Assembly (NCBI RefSeq): GCF_000716335.1
Contig: NZ_KL591013.1
Location: 129,630 to 173,555 of the forward strand
DNA: 43,926 nucleotides
Source: Streptomyces sp. NRRL S-118
Lineage (GTDB): Bacteria > Actinomycetota > Actinomycetes > Streptomycetales > Streptomycetaceae
Direction of reading: 5' to 3'
A model generated the notes under the pieces. That model did no database searches, had not been told where the DNA came from, and saw only the letters and a program-made list of their open reading frames with translations. Numbering within the stretch: position 1 is the first letter of the stretch; the number at the start of each line of letters is the position of its first letter. Below are positions 19,004 to 27,599 of the stretch, in pieces. A program made the position numbers and the translations under genes.

Positions 19004-20328
19004 CGTTCGATCCTTCCGCGGAGGCCGCCCGGGCGACCCGCGAGATCCTCGACGACACGCTGCACGGCGACGCGCGGGGCGTCGTCGTGGACTCGCCGCC
19101 CGGCGCGGGGAAGTCGACGCTCGTGGTGCGCGCCGCGCTGGAGCTGGCGAACGCGGGCCGGCCGCTGATGGTGGTCGCCCAGACCAACGCGCAGGTCGAC
19201 GACCTGGTGCTGCGGCTCGCCGAGAAGGAGCCCGGCCTGCCGGTGGGGCGGCTGCACAGCAATGACTCCGACCCGTACGACAAGGCGCTCGACGGGCTGG
19301 AGAACGTGCGGAAGTCGGCGAAGGCGGCGGACCTGGCCGGCCTGGACGTGGTGATCTCGACGGCCGCGAAGTGGGCGCACGTGAAGGGCGTCGAGCCGTG
19401 GGGGCACGCCATCGTGGACGAGGCGTACCAGATGCGCTCCGACGCGCTGCTGACGGTGGCGGGACTCTTCGAGCGGGCGCTGTTCGTGGGGGACCCCGGG
19501 CAGCTGGACCCGTTCTCGGTGGTGGGGGCCGAGCAGTGGGCGGGGCTGTCGTACGACCCGTCGGCGAGCGCGGTGTCGACCCTGCTGGCGCACAACCCGG
19601 ACCTGCCGCAGCACCGGCTGCCCGTGTCGTGGCGGCTGCCCGCGTCGGCCGCGCCCCTGGTGTCGGACGCGTTCTACCCGTACACGCCGTTCCGCAGCGG
19701 CACCGGGCACGACGACCGGCGGCTGGCCTTCGGCGTGCCGTCGGACGGGTCGGGGCCGGACCGGGTGCTGGACGAGGCGGCGGAGTCCGGATGGGGGCTG
19801 CTGGAACTGCCGGCCCGGCGCACCCCCCGTACCGATCCGGAGGCGGTACGGGCGGTGGCGCTGGTGGTACGGCGCCTGCTGGACCGCGGCGGGGCGGCGG
19901 TCTCGGAGCGGTCCGCCGGGCCGGTGCCGCTGACTCCCGACCGGATCGCCGTCGGCACGGCCCACCGCGACCAGGCGGCGGCGGTACGGGCGGCGCTGGC
20001 GGAACTGGGCGTGGCGGGCGTGACGGTGGACACGGCGAACCGCCTCCAGGGGCGGGAGTACGACGTGACCGTGGTGCTCCATCCGTTGTCGGGGCGCCCG
20101 GACGCGACGGCGTTCCACCTGGAGACGGGCCGCCTGTGCGTGCTGGCGTCCCGCCACCGGCACGCGTGCATCGTGGTGTGCCGCGCCGGGGTCGCGGACC
20201 TGCTGGACGAGCACCCCTCGACGGAGCCGGTCCGGCTCGGCGTGACGGTGAAGTTCCCGGACGGCTGGGAGGCGAACCACGCGGTGCTGTCCCACCTGGC
20301 GGAACACCGGGTGGTCTGGCAGCCGTGA
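19000..20328 (+). CDS. SF1 (UPF1/Dna2-like) DNA helicase, AAA domain
   Basis: A 442-residue superfamily 1 helicase. Motif I is [10 protein letters not shown] at 31-40, and Ia is [13 protein letters not shown]. Walker B is [10 protein letters not shown], motif III is [10 protein letters not shown], and motif IV is LPVSWRLP. Motif V is [16 protein letters not shown] and motif VI lies in [13 protein letters not shown]. The motif pattern fits the 5'-3' SF1B (Dna2/UPF1) branch better than UvrD. The GTG at 19000 overlaps the previous stop in a GTGA junction and has GGAGG just ahead. It has no nuclease domain of its own; that function is supplied by the gene at 16284. Likely role: ATP-driven unwinding coupled to end processing, in repair or defence. 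Confidence 0.85.
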   Translation: MTFDPSAEAARATREILDDTLHGDARGVVVDSPPGAGKSTLVVRAALELANAGRPLMVVAQTNAQVDDLVLRLAEKEPGLPVGRLHSNDSDPYDKALDGLENVRKSAKAADLAGLDVVISTAAKWAHVKGVEPWGHAIVDEAYQMRSDALLTVAGLFERALFVGDPGQLDPFSVVGAEQWAGLSYDPSASAVSTLLAHNPDLPQHRLPVSWRLPASAAPLVSDAFYPYTPFRSGTGHDDRRLAFGVPSDGSGPDRVLDEAAESGWGLLELPARRTPRTDPEAVRAVALVVRRLLDRGGAAVSERSAGPVPLTPDRIAVGTAHRDQAAAVRAALAELGVAGVTVDTANRLQGREYDVTVVLHPLSGRPDATAFHLETGRLCVLASRHRHACIVVCRAGVADLLDEHPSTEPVRLGVTVKFPDGWEANHAVLSHLAEHRVVWQP

Positions 20329-20439
20329 GCGGTTTCCGGGCGGGCGCGGGACCCGGCCGCGCCCGCGGGGTTGCGCGGGGCGGGACAATGGACGGTGGCC
20401 GACCGGAGGGCGGGGGGCCGGGAAGCGGAGGAGACGGAC

Positions 20440-20790
20440 ATGGCGGAGACCGAGCGGAGCGAGCAGCGGCGGCTGAAGCCGGCGCCCCTGCTCTTCGAGC
20501 CTGCGGAGGCCGCCGCTGACCCCGAGCACTTCTTCGACCTGGAGTCGATGGACGATCCACGCGAGCTCCTCGCCCGCTCCACCGAGCTGGCGCTGGCGTT
20601 CCGGGCGGCCACCGACCGGGCCGTGGAGTTCCAGGCGATCGCGGCCGCGCAGCTCGCCGACCCCCGGCGCTTCGACCGGCTCACCGCCGCGGACATCGCG
20701 GAGCGCGCCGACTGGACCGAGGACTACGCCAAACGCATGGTCGAGTTCGGGCGGGACCTGCTGCGGGGCGTCGAGAACGACGGGGCCTGA
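20440..20790 (+). CDS. Conserved hypothetical helical protein, 116 aa
   Basis: A small acidic protein ([17 protein letters not shown]) that is almost entirely helical, with the stretches [35 protein letters not shown] and [23 protein letters not shown] recognise no function. The ATG at 20440 follows a GGAGGAGACGG ribosome binding site; an upstream start at 20371 would add 23 poorly coding residues. It lies 111 bases downstream of the helicase gene and 106 bases upstream of the Trypco1 gene, on the same strand as both. It could therefore be an accessory of either system or independent. I see no HTH signature, although the [17 protein letters not shown] segment superficially resembles one. Confidence 0.7.
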   Translation: MAETERSEQRRLKPAPLLFEPAEAAADPEHFFDLESMDDPRELLARSTELALAFRAATDRAVEFQAIAAAQLADPRRFDRLTAADIAERADWTEDYAKRMVEFGRDLLRGVENDGA

Positions 20791-20896
20791 CGAAATACCG
20801 GTTTCCGGCCACGGGCGCTCATGGCTGTGGATAGCCTGCCTTACGCCTTGTTCGCTGCGTGACGGGCTGGATACAGCCGGTCGGGGTGGGGGTCCG

Positions 20897-21235
20897 GTGA
20901 CAGTACTTGCGCGTGTTCCGATCGAGGGTGGCGGCACGATCCTCTTCGAGGCGGCACCGCAGCCGCCCTCCGAGGGGCCGGTGAAGGCGGGGCGGCTCGC
21001 GGACTCCGTACGCGACCTGCCGCACACCCTGCAGCAGGTGCTGCAACCTGTCCGGGACGCGTCCGCGGCGGTCCTGGACCAGCTGCGGCAGGCCGGCCCT
21101 GACGAGGTCGAGGTGGAATTCGGGGTGGACCTCTCGGCTCAGGCGGGCGCCGTCATCGCCAAGGGGGAGTCGGCCGTCCACTTCAAGGTGAGAGTGCTGT
21201 GGCAGCGGCAGGAGCCCGCGGGCAACACCGTCTGA
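20897..21235 (+). CDS. Trypco1 domain protein (trypsin co-occurring, CU044_2847 family)
   Basis: A 112-residue protein matching the trypsin-co-occurring domain 1 (Trypco1). It has an N-terminal beta hairpin (ARVPIEGGGTILFEAAP), a central helix (LPHTLQQVLQPVRDASAAVL), and the diagnostic beta strands VEVEFGVDLSAQAGAVIAKG and HFKVRVLWQ. These domains are known from genome-context studies of NTP-dependent conflict systems, where they accompany a trypsin-like protease or a STAND NTPase. That is exactly the arrangement here: the next gene begins 15 bases downstream and fuses both. The GTG at 20897 follows a GGGGTGGGGGT purine stretch. Likely a small regulator or partner of the neighbouring protease (inference from family context). 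Confidence 0.82.
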   Translation: MTVLARVPIEGGGTILFEAAPQPPSEGPVKAGRLADSVRDLPHTLQQVLQPVRDASAAVLDQLRQAGPDEVEVEFGVDLSAQAGAVIAKGESAVHFKVRVLWQRQEPAGNTV

Positions 21236-21250
21236 GGCCCGGGCCGCGGC

Positions 21251-24200
21251 ATGGGCAACGCAGGAGGGCCGGGATCCGGCGCCGCGGACCGTGGCGGCCT
21301 GCCGGACGGCGAGCCGGAGAGCAGGCCGGTGATCGGGATACCGGAAGACGGCGTACCGGAAGACAGCCGCCCGCCGGGGGGCGGTGCGGGCTGGGAACCA
21401 CCGCAGGTCCGCCGGCCGGCGGACCCCGGCGGCGCGGACGGCGTCGCGGCCTCCGTCGCACGGATCGAGACGGAGGACGGCCGCACCGCGGGGACCGGGT
21501 TCCTCGTCGCGCCGGACACGGTCCTCACCTGCGCCCACGTGGTGGACCTGGCCGGGGAGGGCCCTGGCGGCACGCTCCGGCTGGTCTTCCCGCACCTTCC
21601 TGGCATACCGCACACGAGAGCGCACGTCCTGCCCGAGGGATGGCGGGCCCCGGACGCCGAGGACGTGGCGGTTCTGCGTCTGGAGCGGAACGGCCCGCCC
21701 GGCGGTCAACCGGTGAGACTGGGTTCCGCGGCAGGGGTCCGCGGGCACCGGGTGCGTTCCTTCGGCTTCCCCGCCCAGGCGCCCCGCGGCGGGCACTTCG
21801 GCTACGGGCGGGCCGGCGATCTGCTGCCTGCCGCGAGCGGACCGGAAGCCGTCCTGCAGCTGACCGAAGCCAACGACCTGACGACCGGCTTCAGCGGCGG
21901 GCCGCTCGTGGACGATGTCACCGGCCTGGTGATCGGCATGGTCACCTCGATCACCCCTCCGGACGGGCAGAGCCGCGGCCTGAACATCGCCTACGCCACA
22001 CCGGCACACATTCTTCGCGCCGTCCGGCCGGATCTCGCGGAGCACGACTGCTGCCCGTACCGCGCGCTCGAACCGTTCACGGAGCGGCACGTCGGCTGGT
22101 TCCGCGGACGGCGGGCAGCCGTGGCGGAGACGCTGGCCCAGCTCCGCCGGCACCAGCAGGTGCTGTTGCTGCTGGGGCCTTCCGGGTCCGGCAAGTCCTC
22201 GCTCGTCCGGGCGGGGCTGCTGCCGGCTCTGGCGGACGGCGGGCTGCCCGGCAGCGACCGGTGGGAGCCACTGCTGGCGCGGCCCGGCCGGCACCTGGCG
22301 GCCGAGCTTGAACAGGCGGGGCTGACCGGGGCGTCGACCGACGGCATCCTGCCCGCGGTACGGCGGTGGTCCGCGGCTGGGCCGGACGGCCGGCGTCCGG
22401 TCGTCGTCATCGACCAGTTCGAGGAGCTCCTCACCGACTCAGGAGAACAGGCGGACACGCGTCTGGGCGCCGCCGAGGCGCAACTGGTGGACCTGATCCG
22501 CGCCCGGACGGCGGCGACCGTGATCCTCGTCATGCGTGACGACTTCTACCCCTTGCTGGCCGCCCGGGCCCCGCACCTGCTGAAGGAGGCCACGCCCGGG
22601 CTGTTCAACGTGCCGGCCACCTTGAGCGTGCCGGATCTGCACGCCATCATCACCGAACCGGCCCAGGCGGCCAGGCTCCACGTGGAGGCCGGCCTCGCGG
22701 AGCGCATCGTCTCCGACGTCCTGGCGGCCGATCCCTCCTCGGCCACCACCCGCCAGGCACCCGTCACCCTCTTGCCCCTCCTGCAGCTGACGCTCAGCCA
22801 GTTGTGGGAACGCCGTGATGACGGCCGGCTGACGCACCGCGCGTACGACAGGATCGGCGGCGTCACCGGATCCCTCACCACCTGGTGCGACACGGCAATG
22901 GACCGGTTGCCCGCCCCGCGCCGACCCGTCGCCCGGCGCCTCCTCACCGCTCTCGTACGCCCGGCCGATGCCACGCACGCCATCCCCGCGACCCGCCGGC
23001 AGGTGTTTCTCACCGATCTGCGCGCACTGGCCAGAGACGCCCTGGCCCCCGGCCGCGCCGGGGACGAGGAGTTCGACAGGGTGTTCGCAGCCCTGACCCA
23101 CCGGCGCATCGTGACGACCAGGACTGTCCGGCGGCCCGACGGGACGCCCGGCCCCGCAGCAGCCGAGCTCATGCACGAAGCCCTCATCCGCGAGTGGGGC
23201 GACCTGCGGAGCTGGATCGCCGCCGATCACCGGTTCCAGGACTGGCTGGACCGTGCCGGCAAGCAGTACGAGCGTTACGCCAGGAGTTCCGACCCCGGCG
23301 ACCTGCTGGACGGCACCGACCTGGCCGAGGGCACCAACTGGTCGAAGGAACGGGGCCTGCCGAGTGCCGTCTCCTCATTCCTCACGCTGAGCCGGCGGCA
23401 CCAGCAAGCCGAGCTGCGCCGCACGCGCCGGGTGAACGTCGCTCTGTCCTGCCTGCTGGTGCTGGCACTGGTCGCCGCCGGAATCGCCTTCTGGCAACGA
23501 CAGAGGGCTCTCACGGCCCAGCGGGTCGCCCAGTCACAGGAAATGGCGGCGCAGTATGCCGCGATCAAGAACAGCGACCCCGACCTCGCGGCGCTGCTCG
23601 CCGTCCAGGCGTACCGCATCAGTCCCACCGCCGAAGCGGTCGCCACCCTGCACGCCGCTGCCGCGGGCGAACTGCGCGGCGTCCTCACCGGTCACAGTGC
23701 CCCGGTGTACACGGCCGCCTTCAGCCCCGACGGACGGACCGTCGCCACCGGCGGGTTCGACGGCACGGTGCGCCTGTGGAATTCCTCGGACGGGACGCTG
23801 CGCCGGACGTTCACGCGTCACGGCAAGATCGTCGGATCGGTGGCCTTCAGCCCTGACGGGAACCTCCTGGCCTCGTCCAGCGACGACGGGGCGATCCGCA
23901 TCCGGGACGCGCAGACGGGTGACCTGCGAGCGACTCTGACCGGTCACGGAGGAGGCGTGGGCTCGGTGGCCTTCAGCGCCGACGGACGCACTCTGGCGAG
24001 CGGGAGCGGGGACCGTACCGCGCGTCTGTGGGACACGGCGACCTGGCGGATCCGGGCGGTACTGGCGGGGCACACGGAAGCGGTGCGCTCGGTGGCTTTC
24101 ACACCGGACGGCCATACCGTCACCACCGCCGCCCACGACGCGACGGTCCGGGTGTGGGACGCGGCCACGGGCCGGGCGCGCAGGACACTCCGCGCCGACG

Positions 24201-25552
24201 GACCGTTCTACGCCTCGGCCGTCAGCCCGGACGGCCGGACCCTCGCCGCGGGGGGCGACAGCGGCACGATCCTCGTCTGGGACCTGGCCTCGGGGAAGGT
24301 CAAGAAGTCGATCACCACCGACTTCCTCTTCGTCAACGCTCTGGACTTCGGGCGGGACGACCGGTTTCTCGCGGTGGGAAGCAACGACAACGCCGTCACC
24401 CTGTACGACACGACCACCGGCGGACTCCACGACTCCTGGCACGGGCACACGGACTACGTCCAGACGGTGGCGTTCGCCCCGGACGGCCGGACCCTCGTCA
24501 CCGGCGGCCAGGACCACTCCGCCCGCCTGTGGGACACCAGGAGCAACGATCCCGTGCGGGTCCTGACCGAACCCTCCGGGGTGGTGCGGGCGGCGGCGTA
24601 CAGCCCGGACGGCACCACGCTCGCCACGGGCGGCGGCGACGGCACCGTGCGGCTGTGGAACCCTTCCACGGGCCGGGCCCTGCGGCGGCTGACCGGCCAT
24701 AGCACCCTGGTGAGCTCGGTGGCCTTCAGCCCGGACGGCCGGACCGTCGCCACGGGCAGCAGCGACAGGACCGTCCGGCTGTGGGACACGGCCACCGGCC
24801 GGACCGTGCGGATCTTGAAGGGGCATACCGACCAACTCTCGGCCGTGGCGTTCTCGCCCGACGGCCGGACCCTCGTGACGGGCGGCATCGACGACACCCT
24901 GCGGCTGTGGGATGTCGCCACCGGACGCGTCCGCACAATGCTGACCATCCGCGGCGGTGTCCTCTCCGTGGCCTACAGCCCCGACGGCCGGACCCTCGCC
25001 ACCGGCGGTGTCATGGACAGGACCGTCCGCCTGTGGGACCCCGACTCCGCCAGGGTGCGGCGCACCATCACGGTGCGCACGCCGGGCGTGACCTCGCTGG
25101 CCTTCGCCCCGGACGGCCGCAGCCTCGCCACCGGGAGCGTGGTGGACTCGGCGGTGGGCGTGTGGGACGCCGCCACCGGGGCACCCCGCAGAACTCTGGC
25201 GCGACACGACGGGTACGTGGTCGCAGCGGCCTTCAGCCGCGACGGCCGCACGCTCATCAGCAGTACCAAGGAGGGCCAGGTCTACCTCTGGGACATGGCC
25301 ACGGGACGGCCGCACAAGATGCTCATCGGCCACGAGTACGGCGTGTACGCACTGACCGTGAGCCCGGACGGCCGCAACTTCGCCTCGGGCAGCGATGACG
25401 GCACGATCCGGCTGTGGCGTTTGAGCTCCCCCGACCCCGCCGGGGCGATCCGCCGTATTTGTCGGGCCCTGCACCGGGACTTCACGCCCACGGAGCGGAC
25501 GATGTACCTCGAAGGCCGGAAGGTGGACGGTCCGGTCTGCCCGCCGCGGTGA
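21251..25552 (+). CDS. Trypsin-nSTAND1-TM-WD40 conflict system protein
   Basis: A 1433-residue fusion. Residues ~65-258 form a trypsin-like protease with H96 (TCAHVV), D138 (EDVAVLRL) and S215 (GFSGGPLV) all intact. Residues ~269-700 form an nSTAND1 NTPase. It opens with CPYRALEPFTERH and FRGRRAAV, then Walker A GPSGSGKSS (309-317) and Walker B VVVIDQFEELL (D388), followed by winged-helix/helical regions. Residues ~728-748 form one transmembrane helix (VALSCLLVLALVAAGIAFW) preceded by RRTRR, so the positive-inside rule places the WD40 part outside the membrane. Residues ~810-1415 contain 14 WD40 repeats of the form VAFSPDGRTLATG...VRLWD, enough for two seven-bladed propellers. STAND proteins usually oligomerise on sensing a ligand; here that would activate the protease (inference). 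Confidence 0.9.
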   Translation: MGNAGGPGSGAADRGGLPDGEPESRPVIGIPEDGVPEDSRPPGGGAGWEPPQVRRPADPGGADGVAASVARIETEDGRTAGTGFLVAPDTVLTCAHVVDLAGEGPGGTLRLVFPHLPGIPHTRAHVLPEGWRAPDAEDVAVLRLERNGPPGGQPVRLGSAAGVRGHRVRSFGFPAQAPRGGHFGYGRAGDLLPAASGPEAVLQLTEANDLTTGFSGGPLVDDVTGLVIGMVTSITPPDGQSRGLNIAYATPAHILRAVRPDLAEHDCCPYRALEPFTERHVGWFRGRRAAVAETLAQLRRHQQVLLLLGPSGSGKSSLVRAGLLPALADGGLPGSDRWEPLLARPGRHLAAELEQAGLTGASTDGILPAVRRWSAAGPDGRRPVVVIDQFEELLTDSGEQADTRLGAAEAQLVDLIRARTAATVILVMRDDFYPLLAARAPHLLKEATPGLFNVPATLSVPDLHAIITEPAQAARLHVEAGLAERIVSDVLAADPSSATTRQAPVTLLPLLQLTLSQLWERRDDGRLTHRAYDRIGGVTGSLTTWCDTAMDRLPAPRRPVARRLLTALVRPADATHAIPATRRQVFLTDLRALARDALAPGRAGDEEFDRVFAALTHRRIVTTRTVRRPDGTPGPAAAELMHEALIREWGDLRSWIAADHRFQDWLDRAGKQYERYARSSDPGDLLDGTDLAEGTNWSKERGLPSAVSSFLTLSRRHQQAELRRTRRVNVALSCLLVLALVAAGIAFWQRQRALTAQRVAQSQEMAAQYAAIKNSDPDLAALLAVQAYRISPTAEAVATLHAAAAGELRGVLTGHSAPVYTAAFSPDGRTVATGGFDGTVRLWNSSDGTLRRTFTRHGKIVGSVAFSPDGNLLASSSDDGAIRIRDAQTGDLRATLTGHGGGVGSVAFSADGRTLASGSGDRTARLWDTATWRIRAVLAGHTEAVRSVAFTPDGHTVTTAAHDATVRVWDAATGRARRTLRADGPFYASAVSPDGRTLAAGGDSGTILVWDLASGKVKKSITTDFLFVNALDFGRDDRFLAVGSNDNAVTLYDTTTGGLHDSWHGHTDYVQTVAFAPDGRTLVTGGQDHSARLWDTRSNDPVRVLTEPSGVVRAAAYSPDGTTLATGGGDGTVRLWNPSTGRALRRLTGHSTLVSSVAFSPDGRTVATGSSDRTVRLWDTATGRTVRILKGHTDQLSAVAFSPDGRTLVTGGIDDTLRLWDVATGRVRTMLTIRGGVLSVAYSPDGRTLATGGVMDRTVRLWDPDSARVRRTITVRTPGVTSLAFAPDGRSLATGSVVDSAVGVWDAATGAPRRTLARHDGYVVAAAFSRDGRTLISSTKEGQVYLWDMATGRPHKMLIGHEYGVYALTVSPDGRNFASGSDDGTIRLWRLSSPDPAGAIRRICRALHRDFTPTERTMYLEGRKVDGPVCPPR

Positions 25553-25696
25553 GACCCGGGCCCGCTTCCCTGCGGAGAACACCCGGGCATCAGTCATGCG
25601 GCATATGCCGAGCGGGCGAACCATACTCCCGCACGCGCCCGAGCGTCCCGGTTTTCGGCAACTCTGGGAGACCGGGCCGTCACAAGGCGTAGGTCT

Positions 25697-26248
25697 ATGG
25701 GTATGGACGCATGCAACGTAAGCCACGTCACTTCCGACGGCGCCCGGTGGCTGGCGTCGGCCGCCCCCTACCCCCGGGACACGCTCGACCTGTGGGAGAC
25801 CCGCCCCTCCGCGCCCGCCGTCCTGCCGTGCGGCGGCGCCTTCGACGTGGTGAGCGTGCAGGCCGTCTTCGGGCGCCGGCTGCTGGACCGGCTGTGGGAG
25901 GAAGGGCCCGGTTCCGGGCCGGTCGCCGTCCACCGGGGGCGGATGCTGCTGTTCACCGCGCCCGGCACCGCCCAGCGGCTGCCGTCCCTGCTGCGCTGGG
26001 AGGAGTGGGGCGGCACCGTGCCGCCGGTGCTCTGCCACGGCCCGGGTGACGCGGTGACGGTGCCGCCCCCCGCCCCGGCGGCCGTGGCGGACGGGACGCG
26101 CTGGGTGGTGGCGCCGGACTCCCGGCACCCCTGGCTGCCGGGGCCCGAGGTGCTGCTGTGGGCGGTGCGGCGTTATCGATTTCTCCTCGCGCCGAACAGG
26201 GTGCTAAGGTCTACGACGTCAGCAGGCGCCGCTAGCTCAGTTGGTTAG
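25697..26248 (+). CDS. Primase/polymerase-like protein running into tRNA-Lys
   Basis: A 183-residue protein of the Streptomyces prim-pol-like group: FDVVSVQAVFGRRLLDRL, then GPVAVHRGRMLLFTAPGTA, then WVVAPDSRHPWLPGPEVLLW. This is the same layout as the protein encoded at 1327-1794. I see no clear catalytic acidic pair. The ATG at 25697 follows AGGT; the ATG two codons later is an alternative. The oddity is the 3' end: the frame passes through the tRNA promoter and stops 23 bases inside the tRNA gene. The last ~20 residues (NRVLRSTTSAGAASSVG) therefore look unselected. Another frame over the same bases reads KVYDVSRRR then stop, so a frameshift near the 3' end is possible. Confidence 0.6.
   Translation: MGMDACNVSHVTSDGARWLASAAPYPRDTLDLWETRPSAPAVLPCGGAFDVVSVQAVFGRRLLDRLWEEGPGSGPVAVHRGRMLLFTAPGTAQRLPSLLRWEEWGGTVPPVLCHGPGDAVTVPPPAPAAVADGTRWVVAPDSRHPWLPGPEVLLWAVRRYRFLLAPNRVLRSTTSAGAASSVG
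26205..26210 (+). promoter_or_regulatory. -10 element of tRNA-Lys promoter, copy 1
   Basis: TAAGGT begins 21 bases before the tRNA 5' end, at the same distance as the matching elements of the other two tRNA-Lys copies (TAGTAT and TAGAGT). No good -35 hexamer is visible. The leader GTCAGCAG just before the tRNA is identical in all three copies. Confidence 0.5.
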
Positions 26249-26299
26249 AGCAGCTGACTCTTAATCAGCGGGTCCGGGGTTCGAGTCCCTGGCGGCGCA
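26226..26299 (+). tRNA. tRNA-Lys (anticodon CTT), copy 1
   Basis: A complete 74-base cloverleaf without an encoded CCA end. The acceptor arms GCGCCGC and GCGGCGC pair fully. The D-arm is GCTCAGTTGGTTAGAGC. The anticodon stem GCTGA/TCAGC encloses loop CTCTTAA with anticodon CTT at 26260-26262. The T-arm contains GGTTCGAGTCC. The sequence is identical to copy 2. Confidence 0.97.
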
Positions 26300-26306
26300 C
26301 AGACGG

Positions 26307-26340
26307 AAAGAGGCCCCTCGCGGAAGCGAGGGGCCTCTTT
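26307..26340. terminator. Terminator between tRNA-Lys and M6 protease gene
   Basis: AAAGAGGCCCCTCGC and GCGAGGGGCCTCTTT form a perfect 15-bp stem with loop GGAA, ending in TTT on one strand and starting with AAA on the other. It can terminate both the tRNA transcript and the convergent protease transcript. Confidence 0.88.
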
Positions 26341-26357
26341 CGTGCTGCCGGTACGGC

Positions 26358-27599
26358 TCACCGCGGGGTGATCCGGACGGTCCACGCGCCCGTGGGCGTC
26401 CGGTCCCGCACCTCCACCCGCGTGCCCTCCCCCGGCACCGTGAAGGTCTCCCCCACCCCCAGCGGCGCGTCGGCGAGCGGCGCGTACACCGAGCGGCCCA
26501 CGCAGGCGCCGGTGCCCGGGTGGGTGTCCACCACCTCGACCGGTCCGGCACCGGAGGACGCCTCGCCCCGGACGCGGTAGATCAGCACGCCTTCGGTGCA
26601 GGTGTCCACGTCGTTGCCGGTGGCACCCCGCGCCTCGATCGCCAGTGCGCTGTGCTCGCCCGTCCGGACGACGGCCAGCCGGGTGCCGACCGAGACGCCC
26701 CATGCGGGCGCGGCGGCGAGCGGTTCCAGCGTGAGCATGCTGGGGTCGCCCTCCGGCACGCACCGCACCTGGTGCGCTCCGAGCCAGCCCAGCTTCCACT
26801 TGTGCCAGCCGAAGAGCTCCGGGGCCAGCGCGAACTGGCTGCCCATGACGTCCCAGTCACCCACATGGGTGTCCCAGTCGCCCTTTCCGTCCATCGGGCG
26901 GCGGTACAGGTCGGGGAGGTCGAAGACGTGCCCGGTCTCATGGGCCAGCACGTTGCGGTCCGGCGGATGCCGCTCGAACACCGTGACGACCCTGCGGATC
27001 TCCGTGCCGTCTGCGTGCAGCGGGGAGTCGAGGTTGACGACCTTCGTCGCGTCGGAGTCCACCCCCGGCGCGTCCGGGTCGGCGACGAGGTAGACGATGT
27101 CGTACCGCGAGAAGTCCACCAGCGGATCGGCCGCGGCGAGCGCGTCGCGCAGGTAGTTCATGCGCCGCTGCGGCGCCCAGTCGCGCCGTATGGCGTAAGC
27201 GGTGGAGGCACGCGGCATCGGGATCCACTCGCGCCGCAGGTGGGGGCGGAGCGTGAACTTGCCGTACGAGGCCCGCTGGAAGAACCGGCTGGTGGCCGGG
27301 AAGTGGTCGGCGGCGATCTCGTCCGGGTGGGTCAGCGGCTGGGCGTCCGGGAAGGACAGGAAGAGCATGACCGCGTCGAGGTCGCGCACCGGCCGCGGGT
27401 AGGCGCCGTTCCAGGTGTCCAGGCCCAGCGAGTGGTGGGCGCCGGTACGGGGCAGGGCGCACGGCCCCGCCTCCGGCGCGGCGGCCGCGGGGCCGGCCAC
27501 CAGGCCCGTCGCGGCGAGCGCCAGGAGAGAGAAGAAGCCCGCGGCGGCGGACCGCAGGCGGGCGCGGTCCACTCCCTCGGGTGTCTGCTGACTCTCCAC
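26358..27599 (-). CDS. Secreted M6-like zinc metalloprotease
   Basis: A 413-residue exported protease. The N-terminus RARLRSAAAGFFSLLALAATGLVAGPAAAAP is a typical signal peptide region with a likely cut after AAA near residue 41. The zinc site is AHETGHVFDLPDLY (H220, E221, H224, with D230), the extended HExxHxxxxxD form of M6-type (immune inhibitor A-like) metallopeptidases. GDWDVMGSQFALAPELFGWHKWKLGWL downstream contains the Met-turn and matches the family. The C-terminal ~110 residues are beta-rich (LAIEARGATGNDVDTCTEGVLIYRV). Translation starts at GTG 27599 behind CGGAGGTCGAC. It is expected to degrade extracellular protein. It diverges from the cyclic-di-GMP gene. Confidence 0.88.
   Translation of the reverse strand: MESQQTPEGVDRARLRSAAAGFFSLLALAATGLVAGPAAAAPEAGPCALPRTGAHHSLGLDTWNGAYPRPVRDLDAVMLFLSFPDAQPLTHPDEIAADHFPATSRFFQRASYGKFTLRPHLRREWIPMPRASTAYAIRRDWAPQRRMNYLRDALAAADPLVDFSRYDIVYLVADPDAPGVDSDATKVVNLDSPLHADGTEIRRVVTVFERHPPDRNVLAHETGHVFDLPDLYRRPMDGKGDWDTHVGDWDVMGSQFALAPELFGWHKWKLGWLGAHQVRCVPEGDPSMLTLEPLAAAPAWGVSVGTRLAVVRTGEHSALAIEARGATGNDVDTCTEGVLIYRVRGEASSGAGPVEVVDTHPGTGACVGRSVYAPLADAPLGVGETFTVPGEGTRVEVRDRTPTGAWTVRITPR

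Noticed and set aside
14696..20560. A 1954-codon open frame on the minus strand
   Set aside because: Only its last 198 codons (histidine phosphatase) are real. The rest is antisense to the PAP2, nuclease and helicase genes and is Pro/Arg/Ala-rich, typical of open antisense frames in high-GC DNA.
16284..20790. A CRISPR-Cas locus suggested by the Cas4-like nuclease
   Set aside because: No repeat-spacer array and no cas1, cas2, cas3 or effector genes are present in the window.
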